NCBI GenBank assembly: GCA_023412805.1
Contig: JAEZRM010000084.1
Location: forward strand, 25,939-89,938
Source: Pseudomonadota bacterium
Lineage (GTDB): Bacteria > Pseudomonadota > Alphaproteobacteria > Rhizobiales > Hyphomicrobiaceae
Length of the DNA: 64,000 bases
Direction: 5' to 3'
The notes below the pieces were generated by a model. The model was not told where the DNA came from. It saw only the letters and a program-made list of their open reading frames with translations, and made no database searches. The position numbers were made by a program, and so were the translations under genes. This document shows positions 1 through 8,667 of this stretch, in pieces. Position 1 is the first letter of the stretch; each line of letters starts with the position of its first letter.

Positions 1-530
1 ATGACGAACACCGGCAGGTCGCCTGCGAAATCCGACACACCAGGCCCCTGCGCATAAACGTCATAGCCCGCGCGCATGAAAAAGGGGACCGAGACGGACG
101 ATGCGAGTGCCGTGATGGTCGCATATCCCGCGCGGCGCGCGCGCGCCTCTGCATTGGCGAGCAGCAGCGAGCCGAGGCCCATGAATGCGAAAAGAGGCTG
201 CACGAACAGCCCTTCGATCCGCGCGACGCGGCTGCGGCTATCCATTGGGCGCCAACCAGCCGTGCCCGCGAGCTGACCGTCGAGCCAAGCGCCGAACAGA
301 TCCGAGCCGGTGAGCTGATCCACGTATTCCGGTGTCGCGAGCCATTTCATGAACTCGTCGACGGATTGTTGCGAGGCGCGCGGCGCGATGATCGCGCGAA
401 ACGATGTCCCATGGACGTAGCGCACGTCCGACCAGTGATCCATGCCGATAGGGCAGAGCTTGACGATCTCTGGGATATGCGCGCCGAGATCACTCGGCTC
501 GACACCGTCGGCACTGGCACGGCTGCTCAT
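1..530 (-). CDS. GNAT-family N-acetyltransferase, C terminus cut by window edge
   Basis: This frame reads from an ATG at 530 down to base 1 without a stop, so about 176 residues are visible and the C-terminal end lies outside the window. The visible C-terminal half has a GNAT-like acetyl-CoA loop (FAFMGLGSLLLANAEARAR) followed by RRAGY, a beta strand, and FFMRAGYDVY, which is the usual motif B region. The family transfers an acetyl group from acetyl-CoA to an amine; the acceptor cannot be told. The preceding residues (SRVARIEGLFVQPLF) fit the strand before motif A. It is transcribed away from the DUF2865 gene end, with 226 bases between them. The fold assignment is firm and the substrate unknown. 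Confidence 0.75.
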   Translation of the reverse strand, partial: MSSRASADGVEPSDLGAHIPEIVKLCPIGMDHWSDVRYVHGTSFRAIIAPRASQQSVDEFMKWLATPEYVDQLTGSDLFGAWLDGQLAGTAGWRPMDSRSRVARIEGLFVQPLFAFMGLGSLLLANAEARARRAGYATITALASSVSVPFFMRAGYDVYAQGPGVSDFAGDLPVFV

Positions 531-756
531 GACACAAGACCTGTACGCAGACACTGGTAATCAGCAGGCGACTATCGATGATTTACGACAATCGTTTTTC
601 TGATGCGTTGCAGCCTAGGCGGTCCGACAAGTCATCTGCAATATGATCATCTTCCTAAATGGCTGTTCGGAAATCGATTCAGCCGCAAGTGGTGCCTTCG
701 CACCACACGCGCACGTGATCAATCGAAGAATTGAACGCGCGGCGAGTCTGGAAAAA

Positions 757-1833
757 CTAGCGACGCTGGCTCGCTAATCCCGGTCGCAGATCCGGTGCCT
801 GCGCCTTGCGCTCGGCTGGCTCACCCGCCGTCGGCACGTACTCAGCCTGCTTGCACGAGCAGCCCTCGACGTATTCCTTGCGATGGCGGAACGCGTTTTT
901 CATGCTGGTGTAGGGCTTGTTCTCCGCCACCGACACCATCTCTTCCACCGCACCACCTGGGTTCTGGTGGTAGTAGAGTTCTGTCGGCGCCGCGCACCGC
1001 GACTGGCACGCATCGACATCGCGCGGGAAGTGGCTCGGCAGCGTCGCGAAGCTGATCGGAAAATAGTAGCCGTCGCACGTGCGCACGCAGAGCGTCCGAT
1101 AGGTCGCGTACGGCAGCGCGCCGAACTGATTGGTCGGCGTCTGCGGGCGGGCACCGGGCTCTTCGTCCTGCCAGAAAAACGAGCCGAACGGATTGTTGCC
1201 GCCACCACGCCGGCGCGCTTCCTGCTGATAGTTCGCGCCGCAGTTGTTCCGCGCCAACTCGCGAATGATCTCGTCCTGCATGGACCGATTGCTCGTGCCC
1301 ATGATCTGTTGGCGCTGGACGTCGAGGTCGCTCTGCCGCCGCCGCATGTCCTCGGACCTCTGCGCGAGGCCCACACAAGCGCGCGTACGCCGAAGCGTGC
1401 GTGAGAAAAGCCAAGTCTCGTAGCACTCGTTCCGATCGAGATCGCGCTCGTTCGCACGGATCTCGCGATCGAGCTGACGCATCTCGGCTTCGATCTTCGG
1501 CAGCACATCGCGAGACTGATTGCCGCGCTGGCCGTCCGAGACGAGCCGCTGCTCGAGCTGGAAACAGATATTGCCAGCAGCACCCGGCGGCGGAGGCGGC
1601 TCGCCTCGCTGCACCCCCCAGCCGGGCGGCGGGGGTGGCTGCGGGCCGCGATACACGGGCTCGCGTGGCTCGGGACGCGACGGACGATCATCGCCACCGA
1701 ACGGCCACCAGCCACTCTGGGCCTGGGCCGACGGCACGAACGACGGTCCGAGCGCAGCCACGGTCCCAGCGACCGCCAGCGCGACGGCCACCGATGCGAT
1801 CGTTTTCGCGCGCAGATAGCGCCAACCGCTCAT
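757..1833 (-). CDS. DUF2865 domain protein, exported
   Basis: A 358-residue protein with an N-terminal signal or anchor segment (about residues 10-38, ending PSAQAQ), a Pro/Arg-rich linker with PPPPPGW and PPPPPG runs, a charged helical middle (about 100-190) with several Cys, and a C-terminal block rich in Cys and Tyr (CVRTCDGYYFPIS, then a second Cys pair and ELYYHQNPG). That C-terminal block is what I recognise as DUF2865, an uncharacterised alphaproteobacterial family. The paired cysteines suggest a disulfide-bonded periplasmic protein. No catalytic motif is visible. It stands alone, with 194 bases separating its start from the divergent hydratase gene, which probably hold two promoters. 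Confidence 0.8.
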   Translation of the reverse strand: MSGWRYLRAKTIASVAVALAVAGTVAALGPSFVPSAQAQSGWWPFGGDDRPSRPEPREPVYRGPQPPPPPGWGVQRGEPPPPPGAAGNICFQLEQRLVSDGQRGNQSRDVLPKIEAEMRQLDREIRANERDLDRNECYETWLFSRTLRRTRACVGLAQRSEDMRRRQSDLDVQRQQIMGTSNRSMQDEIIRELARNNCGANYQQEARRRGGGNNPFGSFFWQDEEPGARPQTPTNQFGALPYATYRTLCVRTCDGYYFPISFATLPSHFPRDVDACQSRCAAPTELYYHQNPGGAVEEMVSVAENKPYTSMKNAFRHRKEYVEGCSCKQAEYVPTAGEPAERKAQAPDLRPGLASQRR

Positions 1834-2027
1834 TCACTGCCCCTCGGGCGTCCAAAACCTTGCGCCACCTGCATAGTGGGCGACGCACTTGCCGGCGCAT
1901 GATGATGGTGGTGAATTAGGCCGTCAATGCGGAGCAATTGCGGCAGGTGCCCTCGTACACAGCCTAGCGTGCGCCTGCGACAAGACGCACTAAGCCTACC
2001 AACAAGCCACGGGATGGAGCCCAATCA

Positions 2028-2810
2028 ATGGATAGCGCCAGGATAGGTGCTGCTGCAGACGTTCTCGCCGCCGCTCGCCGGGATGGCCAGTTGCTCGAAC
2101 GCTTGCCGGACGAAAGCCGCCCCCGGTCCCTGGCCGAGGGCTATGAGATCCAGAGCGCCTTCATCAAAATCTGGCCGGACAAGCTGGCGGGCTGGAAGAT
2201 CGGCGCGACATCGCATGGGACGATGGAGAGGTTCGGCGTCAGCGAGCCAATCTATGGCCCTTTCTTTGCCAGCGACATCTACACGAGCCCGGCGGCCCCC
2301 ACCGCCGGCAGTCTTCAGCACATGGCAATCGAGAGCGAATTCGCCTACCGCCTCGGCAGGGACCTGCCGGCGCGTGACACCCCATACTCGCGGGAGGAGA
2401 TTCTCGATGCCATAGACGCGGTCATCCCCTGCTTCGAGATCGTCAGTCCGCGCTTCGTGCGCATTCCCTTCGATGACGCGGCCTCCGCTATCGCGGACTG
2501 CATGCTCAATGCGGCAATGGTTCTCGGGACGCCCATCACGGACTGGCGGGGAATAGATGCGGCACGGCATCCCGTCACGTTGCACATCGATGGCTTGATT
2601 ACCGGCGAGGGCAATGGCTCCGACTGCCTCGGCGATCCGCGCAACGTGCTCGACTGGATCGTCGAAAAGCTCAGGGCCCGCGGCATCAGCCTGAAGAAGG
2701 GCGAGATCCTGTCCACCGGAACTTGCACCGGCATCGTCCCCCTCAGGAAGGACCAGACCGCAGTCGCCGACTTCGGCCCTTTGGGGAAAGTCGAACTCCG
2801 CTACACCTGA
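2028..2810 (+). CDS. 2-keto-4-pentenoate hydratase-like protein (MhpD/FAH superfamily)
   Basis: At 260 residues this has the normal length for MhpD-type hydratases of meta-cleavage pathways, which add water to 2-hydroxypenta-2,4-dienoate in the cytoplasm. Family features visible are the GWKIGATS segment near residue 54, the acidic metal-ligand stretch IESEFAYRLGRDLP near 105-118, the PCFEIVSPRF region, and the C-terminal GEILSTGTCTGIVPL segment. GGAG lies 9 bases before the ATG. The next gene downstream is a TPP enzyme on the same strand 166 bases away, so co-transcription is possible but not shown. Decarboxylases of the same fold (4-oxalocrotonate decarboxylase) are an alternative; no aldolase or ring-cleavage gene is adjacent to decide. 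Confidence 0.8.
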   Translation: MDSARIGAAADVLAAARRDGQLLERLPDESRPRSLAEGYEIQSAFIKIWPDKLAGWKIGATSHGTMERFGVSEPIYGPFFASDIYTSPAAPTAGSLQHMAIESEFAYRLGRDLPARDTPYSREEILDAIDAVIPCFEIVSPRFVRIPFDDAASAIADCMLNAAMVLGTPITDWRGIDAARHPVTLHIDGLITGEGNGSDCLGDPRNVLDWIVEKLRARGISLKKGEILSTGTCTGIVPLRKDQTAVADFGPLGKVELRYT

Positions 2811-2976
2811 GCCCCTCACGCCAGCGTCGCCTGCGCCGGCGCCGTCATGCGCCGCGCGTAGGTCGTCGCGCGGTGCCTACCATTCAAAGCATCTGGCGGG
2901 CGTGGTACCGGTCAGCATTCAATCACTGCGGCGCCCAATTAACGAGCGCGCCGCCGCACGGGAAGGAACGCCAGTC

Positions 2977-4602
2977 ATGGCCGACAAGATCAGAGGCGCG
3001 GACATCGTCGCGCGCACGCTGGAGCAGCTTGGGGCGCAAAAGGTCTTCACGCTGTCCGGCAATCACATCATGTCGATCTTCGACGCTGCGCTCGAGACGA
3101 AGCTCGAGCTGATCCACGTGCGCCACGAGGCCGCGACCGTTCATATGGCCGACGCCTGGGGGCGCCTCACCGGCGAGCCGGGCATTGCGATGGTGACAGG
3201 TGGACCGGGTCATGCCAATGCCGTCGGCGCGCTCTATACAGCACTCGCGAACGAGTCCCCCATGGTGCTGCTCTCGGGCCATGCAGCAACGGATGAACTC
3301 GGCCGCGGTGGTTTCCAGGAAATCGCGCAGGCGGACATGGCCCGCCCGGTCGCCAAGGCCTCATGGATGTCGACCTCCGCGGCGTCCCTCGGCGAGGACG
3401 TTGCCAAGGCCTGGCGCATCGCCAAGAGCGGTCGCCCTGGTCCCGTGCACCTGAGCCTCCCCTCTGACCTGCTCGATGCGGAGATCGAGGGTGGTCGCGC
3501 GCTCATTCCCGGCTCTCAGCCTGGCGAGACGTCCGCCACGCTACCTGATGCGTTAGCCGATGCCGTGCTCGACGCGATCGCCAAGGCGAGCGCGCCGCTG
3601 ATCATTGCCGCGCCGCATCTCTCGGGACCGCACGGCCGGCCGCTGCTCGCCGAACTCGAGAAATTGGTGCAGGCCCCGGTCGTCATCATGGAAAGCCCGC
3701 GCGGCATCCGCGATGCGACGCTTGGATCGTTTTCGGAGCTGCTCAAGCGGACCGATCTGATCGTGCTCCTCGGCAAGCCGCTCGATTTCACACTCAAGTG
3801 GGCCGAGCCGCCGGTCGTCGCGCCGACGTGCCGCCTGATCAGCATCGATCCCGAGCCGGCGCTGATCGCGCGCGCGCAGAAGGAACTCGGCAGCCGTCTC
3901 GCACTCGCAGCTCTGGCCGATGCACGCGGTGCCGTGCGCACGCTCACGGCGCGCGGCAGCAAGTCCACCTCGCGCAATGCGCAATGGCTTACCGAAGCGC
4001 GCCGCCTGCTCGATCATCGTCCCGAAAGCTGGGCGACGCTGAAGGGCAAGAACGGTCGCCTCCATGCCGTCGAAGTCTTCAAGGCGCTGAAACCGATCGT
4101 CGAGCGCGATCCGAATACCGTGCTCATCTGCGACGGCGGCGAATTCGCGCAATGGGGGCAGAGCCTGATCAAGCCGCCACGCCGGATCGTGAATGGCGTT
4201 GCGGGCTCCATCGGTGCCGGTATTCCCTTCGCGGTGGCGGCGCGCGCCTGGGAAATGAAAGCGCCGATCATCACAGTCGTCGGCGACGGCACGTTCGGCT
4301 TCCACATGTCGGAGTTCGACACGGCCGTGCGGCACAATCTGCCGTTCGTCGCGATCGTCGGTACCGACGCAATGTGGAATGCCGAAAGCCAGATCCAGCT
4401 TCGCGACTATGGCGCCCAACGCATGCACGGCTGCAGCCTACTGCCCACGCGCTACGATCAAGTGGTCACGGCACTCGGCGGCCATGGCGAGCTCGTGGAC
4501 GATGCCGCGGCACTTCCGGCCGCCATCGAACGCGCCATTGCCTCGGGTAAGCCAGCCTGCGTGAACGTCATGATCGAGGCGATCGCGGCGCCGACGATCT
4601 AG
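2977..4602 (+). CDS. Thiamine pyrophosphate-dependent enzyme, acetolactate synthase-like
   Basis: A 541-residue three-domain TPP enzyme. The N-terminal pyrimidine-binding domain carries the catalytic Glu51 in RHEAATVHMADAWGR, the middle domain spans about 190-320, and the C-terminal diphosphate domain carries GDG at 436-438. The usual Asn-Asn pair after GDG reads G-T-D at 462-464, so Asp464 occupies the second metal-ligand position. I prefer the ATG at 2977, preceded by GGAAGGAA, over an in-frame ATG 75 bases upstream. This branch includes acetolactate synthase, oxalyl-CoA decarboxylase and 2-hydroxyacyl-CoA lyase; none can be chosen. There is no small regulatory subunit gene next to it, which argues against a biosynthetic IlvB. 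Confidence 0.85.
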   Translation: MADKIRGADIVARTLEQLGAQKVFTLSGNHIMSIFDAALETKLELIHVRHEAATVHMADAWGRLTGEPGIAMVTGGPGHANAVGALYTALANESPMVLLSGHAATDELGRGGFQEIAQADMARPVAKASWMSTSAASLGEDVAKAWRIAKSGRPGPVHLSLPSDLLDAEIEGGRALIPGSQPGETSATLPDALADAVLDAIAKASAPLIIAAPHLSGPHGRPLLAELEKLVQAPVVIMESPRGIRDATLGSFSELLKRTDLIVLLGKPLDFTLKWAEPPVVAPTCRLISIDPEPALIARAQKELGSRLALAALADARGAVRTLTARGSKSTSRNAQWLTEARRLLDHRPESWATLKGKNGRLHAVEVFKALKPIVERDPNTVLICDGGEFAQWGQSLIKPPRRIVNGVAGSIGAGIPFAVAARAWEMKAPIITVVGDGTFGFHMSEFDTAVRHNLPFVAIVGTDAMWNAESQIQLRDYGAQRMHGCSLLPTRYDQVVTALGGHGELVDDAAALPAAIERAIASGKPACVNVMIEAIAAPTI

Positions 4603-4635
4603 CGCCAGCTCATCTGCGAAGGAGGCCTCACTCGC

Positions 4636-4968
4636 ATGGCCTTCACGACGCACCCCGTACTGTTCTTCTGTGGTCTCGCGTTGGTCGTCGTCGGCTTTCT
4701 GCTGTGGCGTATTGCCGGTCGCTGGGATCTCAAAGGTCAGGCCGTCGATTCGGCCGTGAGGTCGGCCTGGAACCGACGCGTCGTCATCAGCGACGAGTTG
4801 CAGGAGCGCTACCGCGATGTGGTGGATGCGCCGACGCATGTGAAGCGCGCCGGGCGCGTGGCAGGACATGCCGCTCGGCATTTCGTGGCGCAGGCCCTCT
4901 CCATTGCGGCGCTGATCATGCTCGCACTGGGCGCGGCTCTTGCCGTGCTCGCGGTGGTGTGGCCGTAG
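4636..4968 (+). CDS. Small hypothetical protein with two membrane segments
   Basis: A 110-residue protein with a hydrophobic helix at about 7-26 and a second at about 85-109 reaching the C terminus. Between them is a charged cytoplasmic or periplasmic stretch with several Arg and Asp. I do not recognise the family. The ATG at 4636 has a strong GAAGGAGG ribosome site. It begins 33 bases after the TPP enzyme stop, so it is probably in the same transcript, and it converges with yebC only 6 bases away. The two-helix hairpin layout would suit a small membrane scaffold, but that is a guess. Confidence 0.65.
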   Translation: MAFTTHPVLFFCGLALVVVGFLLWRIAGRWDLKGQAVDSAVRSAWNRRVVISDELQERYRDVVDAPTHVKRAGRVAGHAARHFVAQALSIAALIMLALGAALAVLAVVWP

Positions 4969-4974
4969 CGCGGA

Positions 4975-5724
4975 TCAGGCCGCCGTCAGGCTGGCCATGG
5001 TCGCGTCGTCGATCTCGAAGTTCGCGAACACCGACTGGACGTCGTCGTCGTCCTCGAGCGCGGCAATCAGCTTCAGGATCGTGCCGGCATTGTCTTCGTC
5101 GAGCTGCGTCGACGTCACCGGCTTCCAAACGGCCTTGACGGACTGGGGCGCCCCCAGCGCACCTTCGAGGGCGGAGGCCACGGGCATCATGCTTTCAAAG
5201 GCTGTCGTGATGGCATGGCCGCTCTCGTCGGAGACCACGTCGTCCGCACCGGCTTCGATAGCTGCTTCGAGCACCGCATCGGCGGAGCCGGCTGCTGTCG
5301 GATAGAGGATCTCGCCGACCCGGGCGAACATGTGGGAGACGGCGCCGGTCGCGCCGAGATTGCCGTTGTACTTGGTAAAGACCGCGCGGATGGCGCCGCC
5401 CGTCCTGTTGCGGTTGTCGGTCAGCGCCTCGACGATGATGGCCACGCCACCGGGACCGTAGCCCTCGTACCGGATCTCGTCGTAGTTCTCATCGGCCCCG
5501 CCGGAGGCCTTTTTGATGGCGCGCTCGACATTGTCCTTGGGCATGTTCTCGGCCCGCGCATTTTGCACGGCGAGGCGAAGGCGGGCGTTCATTTCCGGGT
5601 CGGGCAGGCCGGATTTGGCAGCGACAGTGATCTCGCGGGCGAGCTTGGCGAAGAGCTTCGAGCGGGCAGCATCCTGCTTGCCCTTGCGATGCATGATGTT
5701 CTTGAACTGGGAATGGCCTGCCAT
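4975..5724 (-). CDS. YebC/PmpR/TACO1-family protein
   Basis: A 249-residue protein of standard family length. It starts with the family signature MAGHSQFKNIMHRKGKQDA and continues with RSKLFAKLAREITVAAKSG and NARLRLAVQNARAENMPKDN, then EGYGPGG and the conserved NRNRTGGAIR stretch. Members bind DNA as regulators (PmpR) or act on translation as TACO1/YebC proteins that relieve ribosome stalling at polyproline; both roles have been reported for the family. In many bacteria it sits beside ruvC; no ruv gene is present here. It converges with the small membrane protein gene. The ATG at 5724 is the only reasonable start. Confidence 0.95.
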   Translation of the reverse strand: MAGHSQFKNIMHRKGKQDAARSKLFAKLAREITVAAKSGLPDPEMNARLRLAVQNARAENMPKDNVERAIKKASGGADENYDEIRYEGYGPGGVAIIVEALTDNRNRTGGAIRAVFTKYNGNLGATGAVSHMFARVGEILYPTAAGSADAVLEAAIEAGADDVVSDESGHAITTAFESMMPVASALEGALGAPQSVKAVWKPVTSTQLDEDNAGTILKLIAALEDDDDVQSVFANFEIDDATMASLTAA

Positions 5725-6150
5725 GGATGATCCGTCGCGCGTCCAATAGCGGAAACCCCTCCGCCTTCATGCTTGTGCACGGAGAAACCGCTAAGATTTT
5801 GATATTTCCGCCTTTTTCCGAAGGAGCAGGCGGCTGCGATCCGTCAGGCCCGCGCTCTGTGTCCCGACGCCGCAGGGCCGACCGGCGGGTTATACGCTTC
5901 ACCCCGTGCAAAATCCACCGATTGTCGCTATATAGGCGATCGGACCGGACGTTCCGAAGAAGCCAAAAGAACCTCTCGACCGCGAGACGCCCAGTCCCCC
6001 CGACACTACATGCGAGCATCGCCTTCGTCAGACCATTTTGGCGTCGTGCGGTGACGTGCGTGCGCCTGGGCGGGGGAACTTGGACGGACAGAAGGCTGAT
6101 CGAGAGGCGAAAATGAAGACGGCTGTGGTGATCCCTCTCCATGGGCGGAG
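5725..6150. other. Intergenic region between yebC and the glycosyltransferase gene
   Basis: These 426 bases separate divergent genes, so promoters for both should lie here. Open frames that cross it on either strand have no recognisable protein content and look like chance frames. The only coding candidate I would keep is a 15-codon ORF at 6113-6160. No tRNA, terminator hairpin or known riboswitch was seen. Confidence 0.5.
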
Positions 6151-6160
6151 TTGCAGTTGA
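6113..6160 (+). CDS. Possible 15-codon leader ORF before the glycosyltransferase
   Basis: An ATG at 6113 has a good GAGAGG site 6 bases upstream and reads MKTAVVIPLHGRSCS before TGA at 6158-6160. The TGA overlaps an in-frame TTG (6157) of the glycosyltransferase as TTGA, a layout that would allow translational coupling. The ORF is very short and could be chance; its value is that the glycosyltransferase has no good ATG start with its own ribosome site nearby. Confidence 0.25.
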   Translation: MKTAVVIPLHGRSCS

Positions 6161-7206
6161 TCGAGGCTCGAGCCGTGCATAAGGCGAGTCTGGCGATACC
6201 GGAGGCGGCGGCCGCGCCGCAGACCGGGAAGCCTGGAATGCTTTCAATCGCTATACCTGTGCTGAACGAAGAGCGTGGCCTGACGCGCCTGCTGGATCGG
6301 CTCGTCGCCGTTCTCGACCGGCTCGGACGCCCGTGGGAAGTCATTTTCGTCGATGACGGGTCGAAAGACGGCACTGCCGGGATGCTCACGGCCCTCAACG
6401 CGCGCGACCCGCGATTCAAAGCCGTCGTACTCAGCCGCAATTTCGGCAAGGAAATCGCCGTGGCCGCCGGCCTGCGCTATGCCACTGGCGCGGCGGCGAT
6501 CGTCATGGATGGCGATCTGCAACATCCGCCGGAGAGTATTCCCGCCCTCGTGCGCCAGTGGGAGCAAGGCTACGAGGTGGTCTATGCGACGCGGACGAGC
6601 AGGGCGACCGACACGGCGCTGCACCGCCTCACGGCGAAAGTGTTCTACGGCATCTTCAGAACGATGAGCCGCACCGAGCTGCCGCAAGGCGCCGGCGACT
6701 TCCGGCTTGTCGATCGCCGGGTTATCGACGTGCTCAATCGCATGGATGAGCGCGCGCGCTTCAACAAGGGGCTCTTCGCCTGGGTCGGTTTCCGCTCGAT
6801 CGGGGTACCCTACGAGGTAGCCGCGCGCGGCGAGGGTGTATCGCGCTGGCGCTGGCGTCAGTTGATGCGCTTCGCGCTCGACGGGCTGGTTTCTTTCACG
6901 ACCATACCGCTCAGGATCTGGTCGTATCTCGGCCTCCTAGTATCGGCCTGCGCCTTCCTGTTCGCACTCTATATACTCGTCGAAACGCTCGTCTTCGGCA
7001 TCGAAACGCCCGGCTTCCCGACCCTCATCATCTCGGTCATGCTCTTCTCCGGCATCCAGCTCATCTCGCTCGGCGTCATCGGCGAGTACCTTGGGCGCAT
7101 CTACGAGGAGGTCAAAGGGCGGCCTCTTTTTGTCGTCTCCCGCGAGATCGGCCTCGGTGACGATCCTGGCCCTCAGCGCACGGATCGGGGCACCGCAGGG
7201 CCATGA
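6151..7206 (+). CDS. GT2 glycosyltransferase with C-terminal membrane anchor (GtrB/DpmA-like)
   Basis: A family 2 glycosyltransferase of up to 351 residues. The nucleotide-sugar motifs are VDDGSKDGT (68-75) and MDGDLQHPP (119-127). Two hydrophobic helices near 245-265 and 280-305 anchor the protein. This layout matches GtrB and polyprenyl-phosphate glycosyltransferases such as ArnC, which load a sugar onto undecaprenyl phosphate at the inner membrane face. The start is uncertain: TTG at 6151 or 6157, GTG at 6175, or ATG at 6238, which lies just before the catalytic domain. The stop overlaps the next gene by ATGA, so the pair is co-translated. Confidence 0.85.
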   Translation: MQLIEARAVHKASLAIPEAAAAPQTGKPGMLSIAIPVLNEERGLTRLLDRLVAVLDRLGRPWEVIFVDDGSKDGTAGMLTALNARDPRFKAVVLSRNFGKEIAVAAGLRYATGAAAIVMDGDLQHPPESIPALVRQWEQGYEVVYATRTSRATDTALHRLTAKVFYGIFRTMSRTELPQGAGDFRLVDRRVIDVLNRMDERARFNKGLFAWVGFRSIGVPYEVAARGEGVSRWRWRQLMRFALDGLVSFTTIPLRIWSYLGLLVSACAFLFALYILVETLVFGIETPGFPTLIISVMLFSGIQLISLGVIGEYLGRIYEEVKGRPLFVVSREIGLGDDPGPQRTDRGTAGP

Positions 7207-7631
7207 GCCAACCGAACTCGCTGATCGATCCCGCCCGCGACCTGCCACCGCTCCGTCATTGGGGTGGCTTTCTCATCTCCGGGCTGATCGCGCTGGCGTG
7301 CGATGCGAGCCTTCTCCAGTTCGGCATTCTCGTCGCCGGGCTCAATCCGCTCACAGCGCGGCTCGTGGCGATCTCGGGAGCGATGGTCGCAGGGTGGCTC
7401 GCCCACCGGCGATTAACCTTCTCTTTGAATGCCCCGCCCACGCTTGGCGAGTTCAGCCGATATTCCGCAACAGCATGGATAGCCGCAGCGATCAACTACG
7501 TCGTATTCGCCGCGGTGCTTCATGTGCTGCCTGGAACACATCCGCTCACGGCACTGGTATTCGCGTCAATTCTCGCCACATTTTTCGCTTACATGGGAAT
7601 GCGTTACCGCGTGTTTCGGGGGAGAGCATGA
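7203..7631 (+). CDS. GtrA-family membrane protein
   Basis: A 142-residue protein with four hydrophobic helices (about 17-38, 45-65, 82-105 and 112-132), the hallmark of GtrA. The family moves undecaprenyl-phosphate-linked sugars across the inner membrane, or assists that step, for modification of O-antigen, arabinogalactan or lipid A. The start ATG overlaps the stop of the glycosyltransferase gene as ATGA, as in classical gtrAB pairs, although the order here is gtrB then gtrA. No third, serotype-specific Gtr transferase is present in this pair, so the final acceptor glycan is unknown. Confidence 0.85.
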   Translation: MSQPNSLIDPARDLPPLRHWGGFLISGLIALACDASLLQFGILVAGLNPLTARLVAISGAMVAGWLAHRRLTFSLNAPPTLGEFSRYSATAWIAAAINYVVFAAVLHVLPGTHPLTALVFASILATFFAYMGMRYRVFRGRA

Positions 7632-7955
7632 CTGCTTTTCGAACACTGCGGGGGGAAGCCGAAAACGGCGCAACAAAGGTACGCTCCAGGTTCGTGAACT
7701 CAGAATGCGGAGGCAGGAACCGTTCATTGAACATTCACCCGCGATACCATTGCATGGTTGTCGTTCCAGGAGAATTTGTAGCAGTTGGAGGTCGCTGCGG
7801 GCGCCGGGTGAGCGTGCTGCGAGGTTCTCGGCTGCGCGTGGGCGGGCTCTCGGCAGCACCCCACAAGTATGAGGAACCATCGGAACCGTAGCTGGACTAC
7901 GGACGTTATCTGGTGCGATGGCGTGAGCGCTTGAAATGCGTCTGGAGGCGCAAAT
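7632..7955. other. Intergenic region upstream of the GTP cyclohydrolase II-like gene
   Basis: About 324 bases with no convincing protein-coding frame. I looked for an FMN riboswitch because the downstream gene is ribA-like, and did not find its conserved core. A ribosome site, TGGAGGCGC, lies shortly before the downstream ATG at 7956. A promoter is expected but I cannot place it. Confidence 0.45.
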
Positions 7956-8588
7956 ATGAAGTCGAATGCGGTTAAGTCCTACGCGCTTGATCTCGATTGG
8001 TCGGCACAGACAATCCTGCCGATCGAGTTTCGTGGTCGGGAATTGCACTTGGAGGCTCGCGCCTATCAGGGGCATGATCCGCACAATCAAGCGTTTGTCC
8101 TGATCCACAGGGCGAACCAGGCAAACAGCGAGCTGCCGGTCGTGCGCGTCCACAGTGGATGCATCACCGGCGACATCTTCCACTCTCTGAAGTGCGACTG
8201 CTATCCGCAGTTGCAGGCGGCGCTGGAGACGATCACCACGTCGCCGCTGGGTGTGCTCGTTTACCTGCCCTATCATGAGGGACGTGGCATCGGTATCGTG
8301 AACAAGATCCGTGCCTACGCGCTTCAGGACCAGGGATATGACACGGTGGATGCGAACGTAGCGGTCGGCGCGCCGATCGAAGCGCGCACCTATGATCTCG
8401 CCGCGCATATCCTGTTCGATCTCGGGTTGCCGGACATCCGGCTGCTTACGAACAATCCCGCAAAGGTCGACGCGCTGCGCGCGGAAGGGATCAATGTCAT
8501 CGAGCGGCTGCCCGTCGTGTGCACGCCAAATGTGCACAACGTGCGCTACCTCGAGACCAAGAAGGCACGCATGGCGCACGCGCTCTAA
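7956..8588 (+). CDS. GTP cyclohydrolase II-like protein, divergent active site
   Basis: A 210-residue stand-alone GCHII domain, with no fused DHBP synthase. GCHII opens GTP to start riboflavin synthesis. The three zinc cysteines are present (Cys69, then Cys80 and Cys82 in KCDC), as are NKIRAYALQDQGYDT, an Arg in the IEART segment, and LTNNPAKV. Two normally conserved spots differ: the Glu before the first zinc Cys is Gly (HSGC), and the RQEGR.IG loop reads YHEGRGIG (106-113). That suggests a paralogue, perhaps serving another purine-derived pathway, rather than the housekeeping RibA. It stands alone and is followed by a clear terminator. Confidence 0.8.
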   Translation: MKSNAVKSYALDLDWSAQTILPIEFRGRELHLEARAYQGHDPHNQAFVLIHRANQANSELPVVRVHSGCITGDIFHSLKCDCYPQLQAALETITTSPLGVLVYLPYHEGRGIGIVNKIRAYALQDQGYDTVDANVAVGAPIEARTYDLAAHILFDLGLPDIRLLTNNPAKVDALRAEGINVIERLPVVCTPNVHNVRYLETKKARMAHAL

Positions 8589-8626
8589 GCGCGAAGCCAA
8601 GCGTCGTCTTCAAGGCACAACATCCA

Positions 8627-8663
8627 GCGAGGCGTCACCCGAATGGCGCCTCGCCTTTTTTTT
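8627..8663 (+). terminator. Rho-independent terminator
   Basis: Perfect 8-bp stem GCGAGGCG / CGCCTCGC (8627-8634 with 8647-8654), a 12-base loop, then C and eight T. It ends the ribA-like transcript and lies 4 bases from the stop of the convergent hslV gene. The T run is only on the plus-strand side. Confidence 0.9.
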
Positions 8664-8667
8664 ATTG

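Noticed and set aside
5489..6247. Minus-strand frame across the yebC start region
   Set aside because: It overlaps yebC in another frame and has no recognisable content in the intergenic part.
7632..7955. Possible FMN riboswitch upstream of the ribA-like gene
   Set aside because: The conserved riboswitch core sequences were not found.
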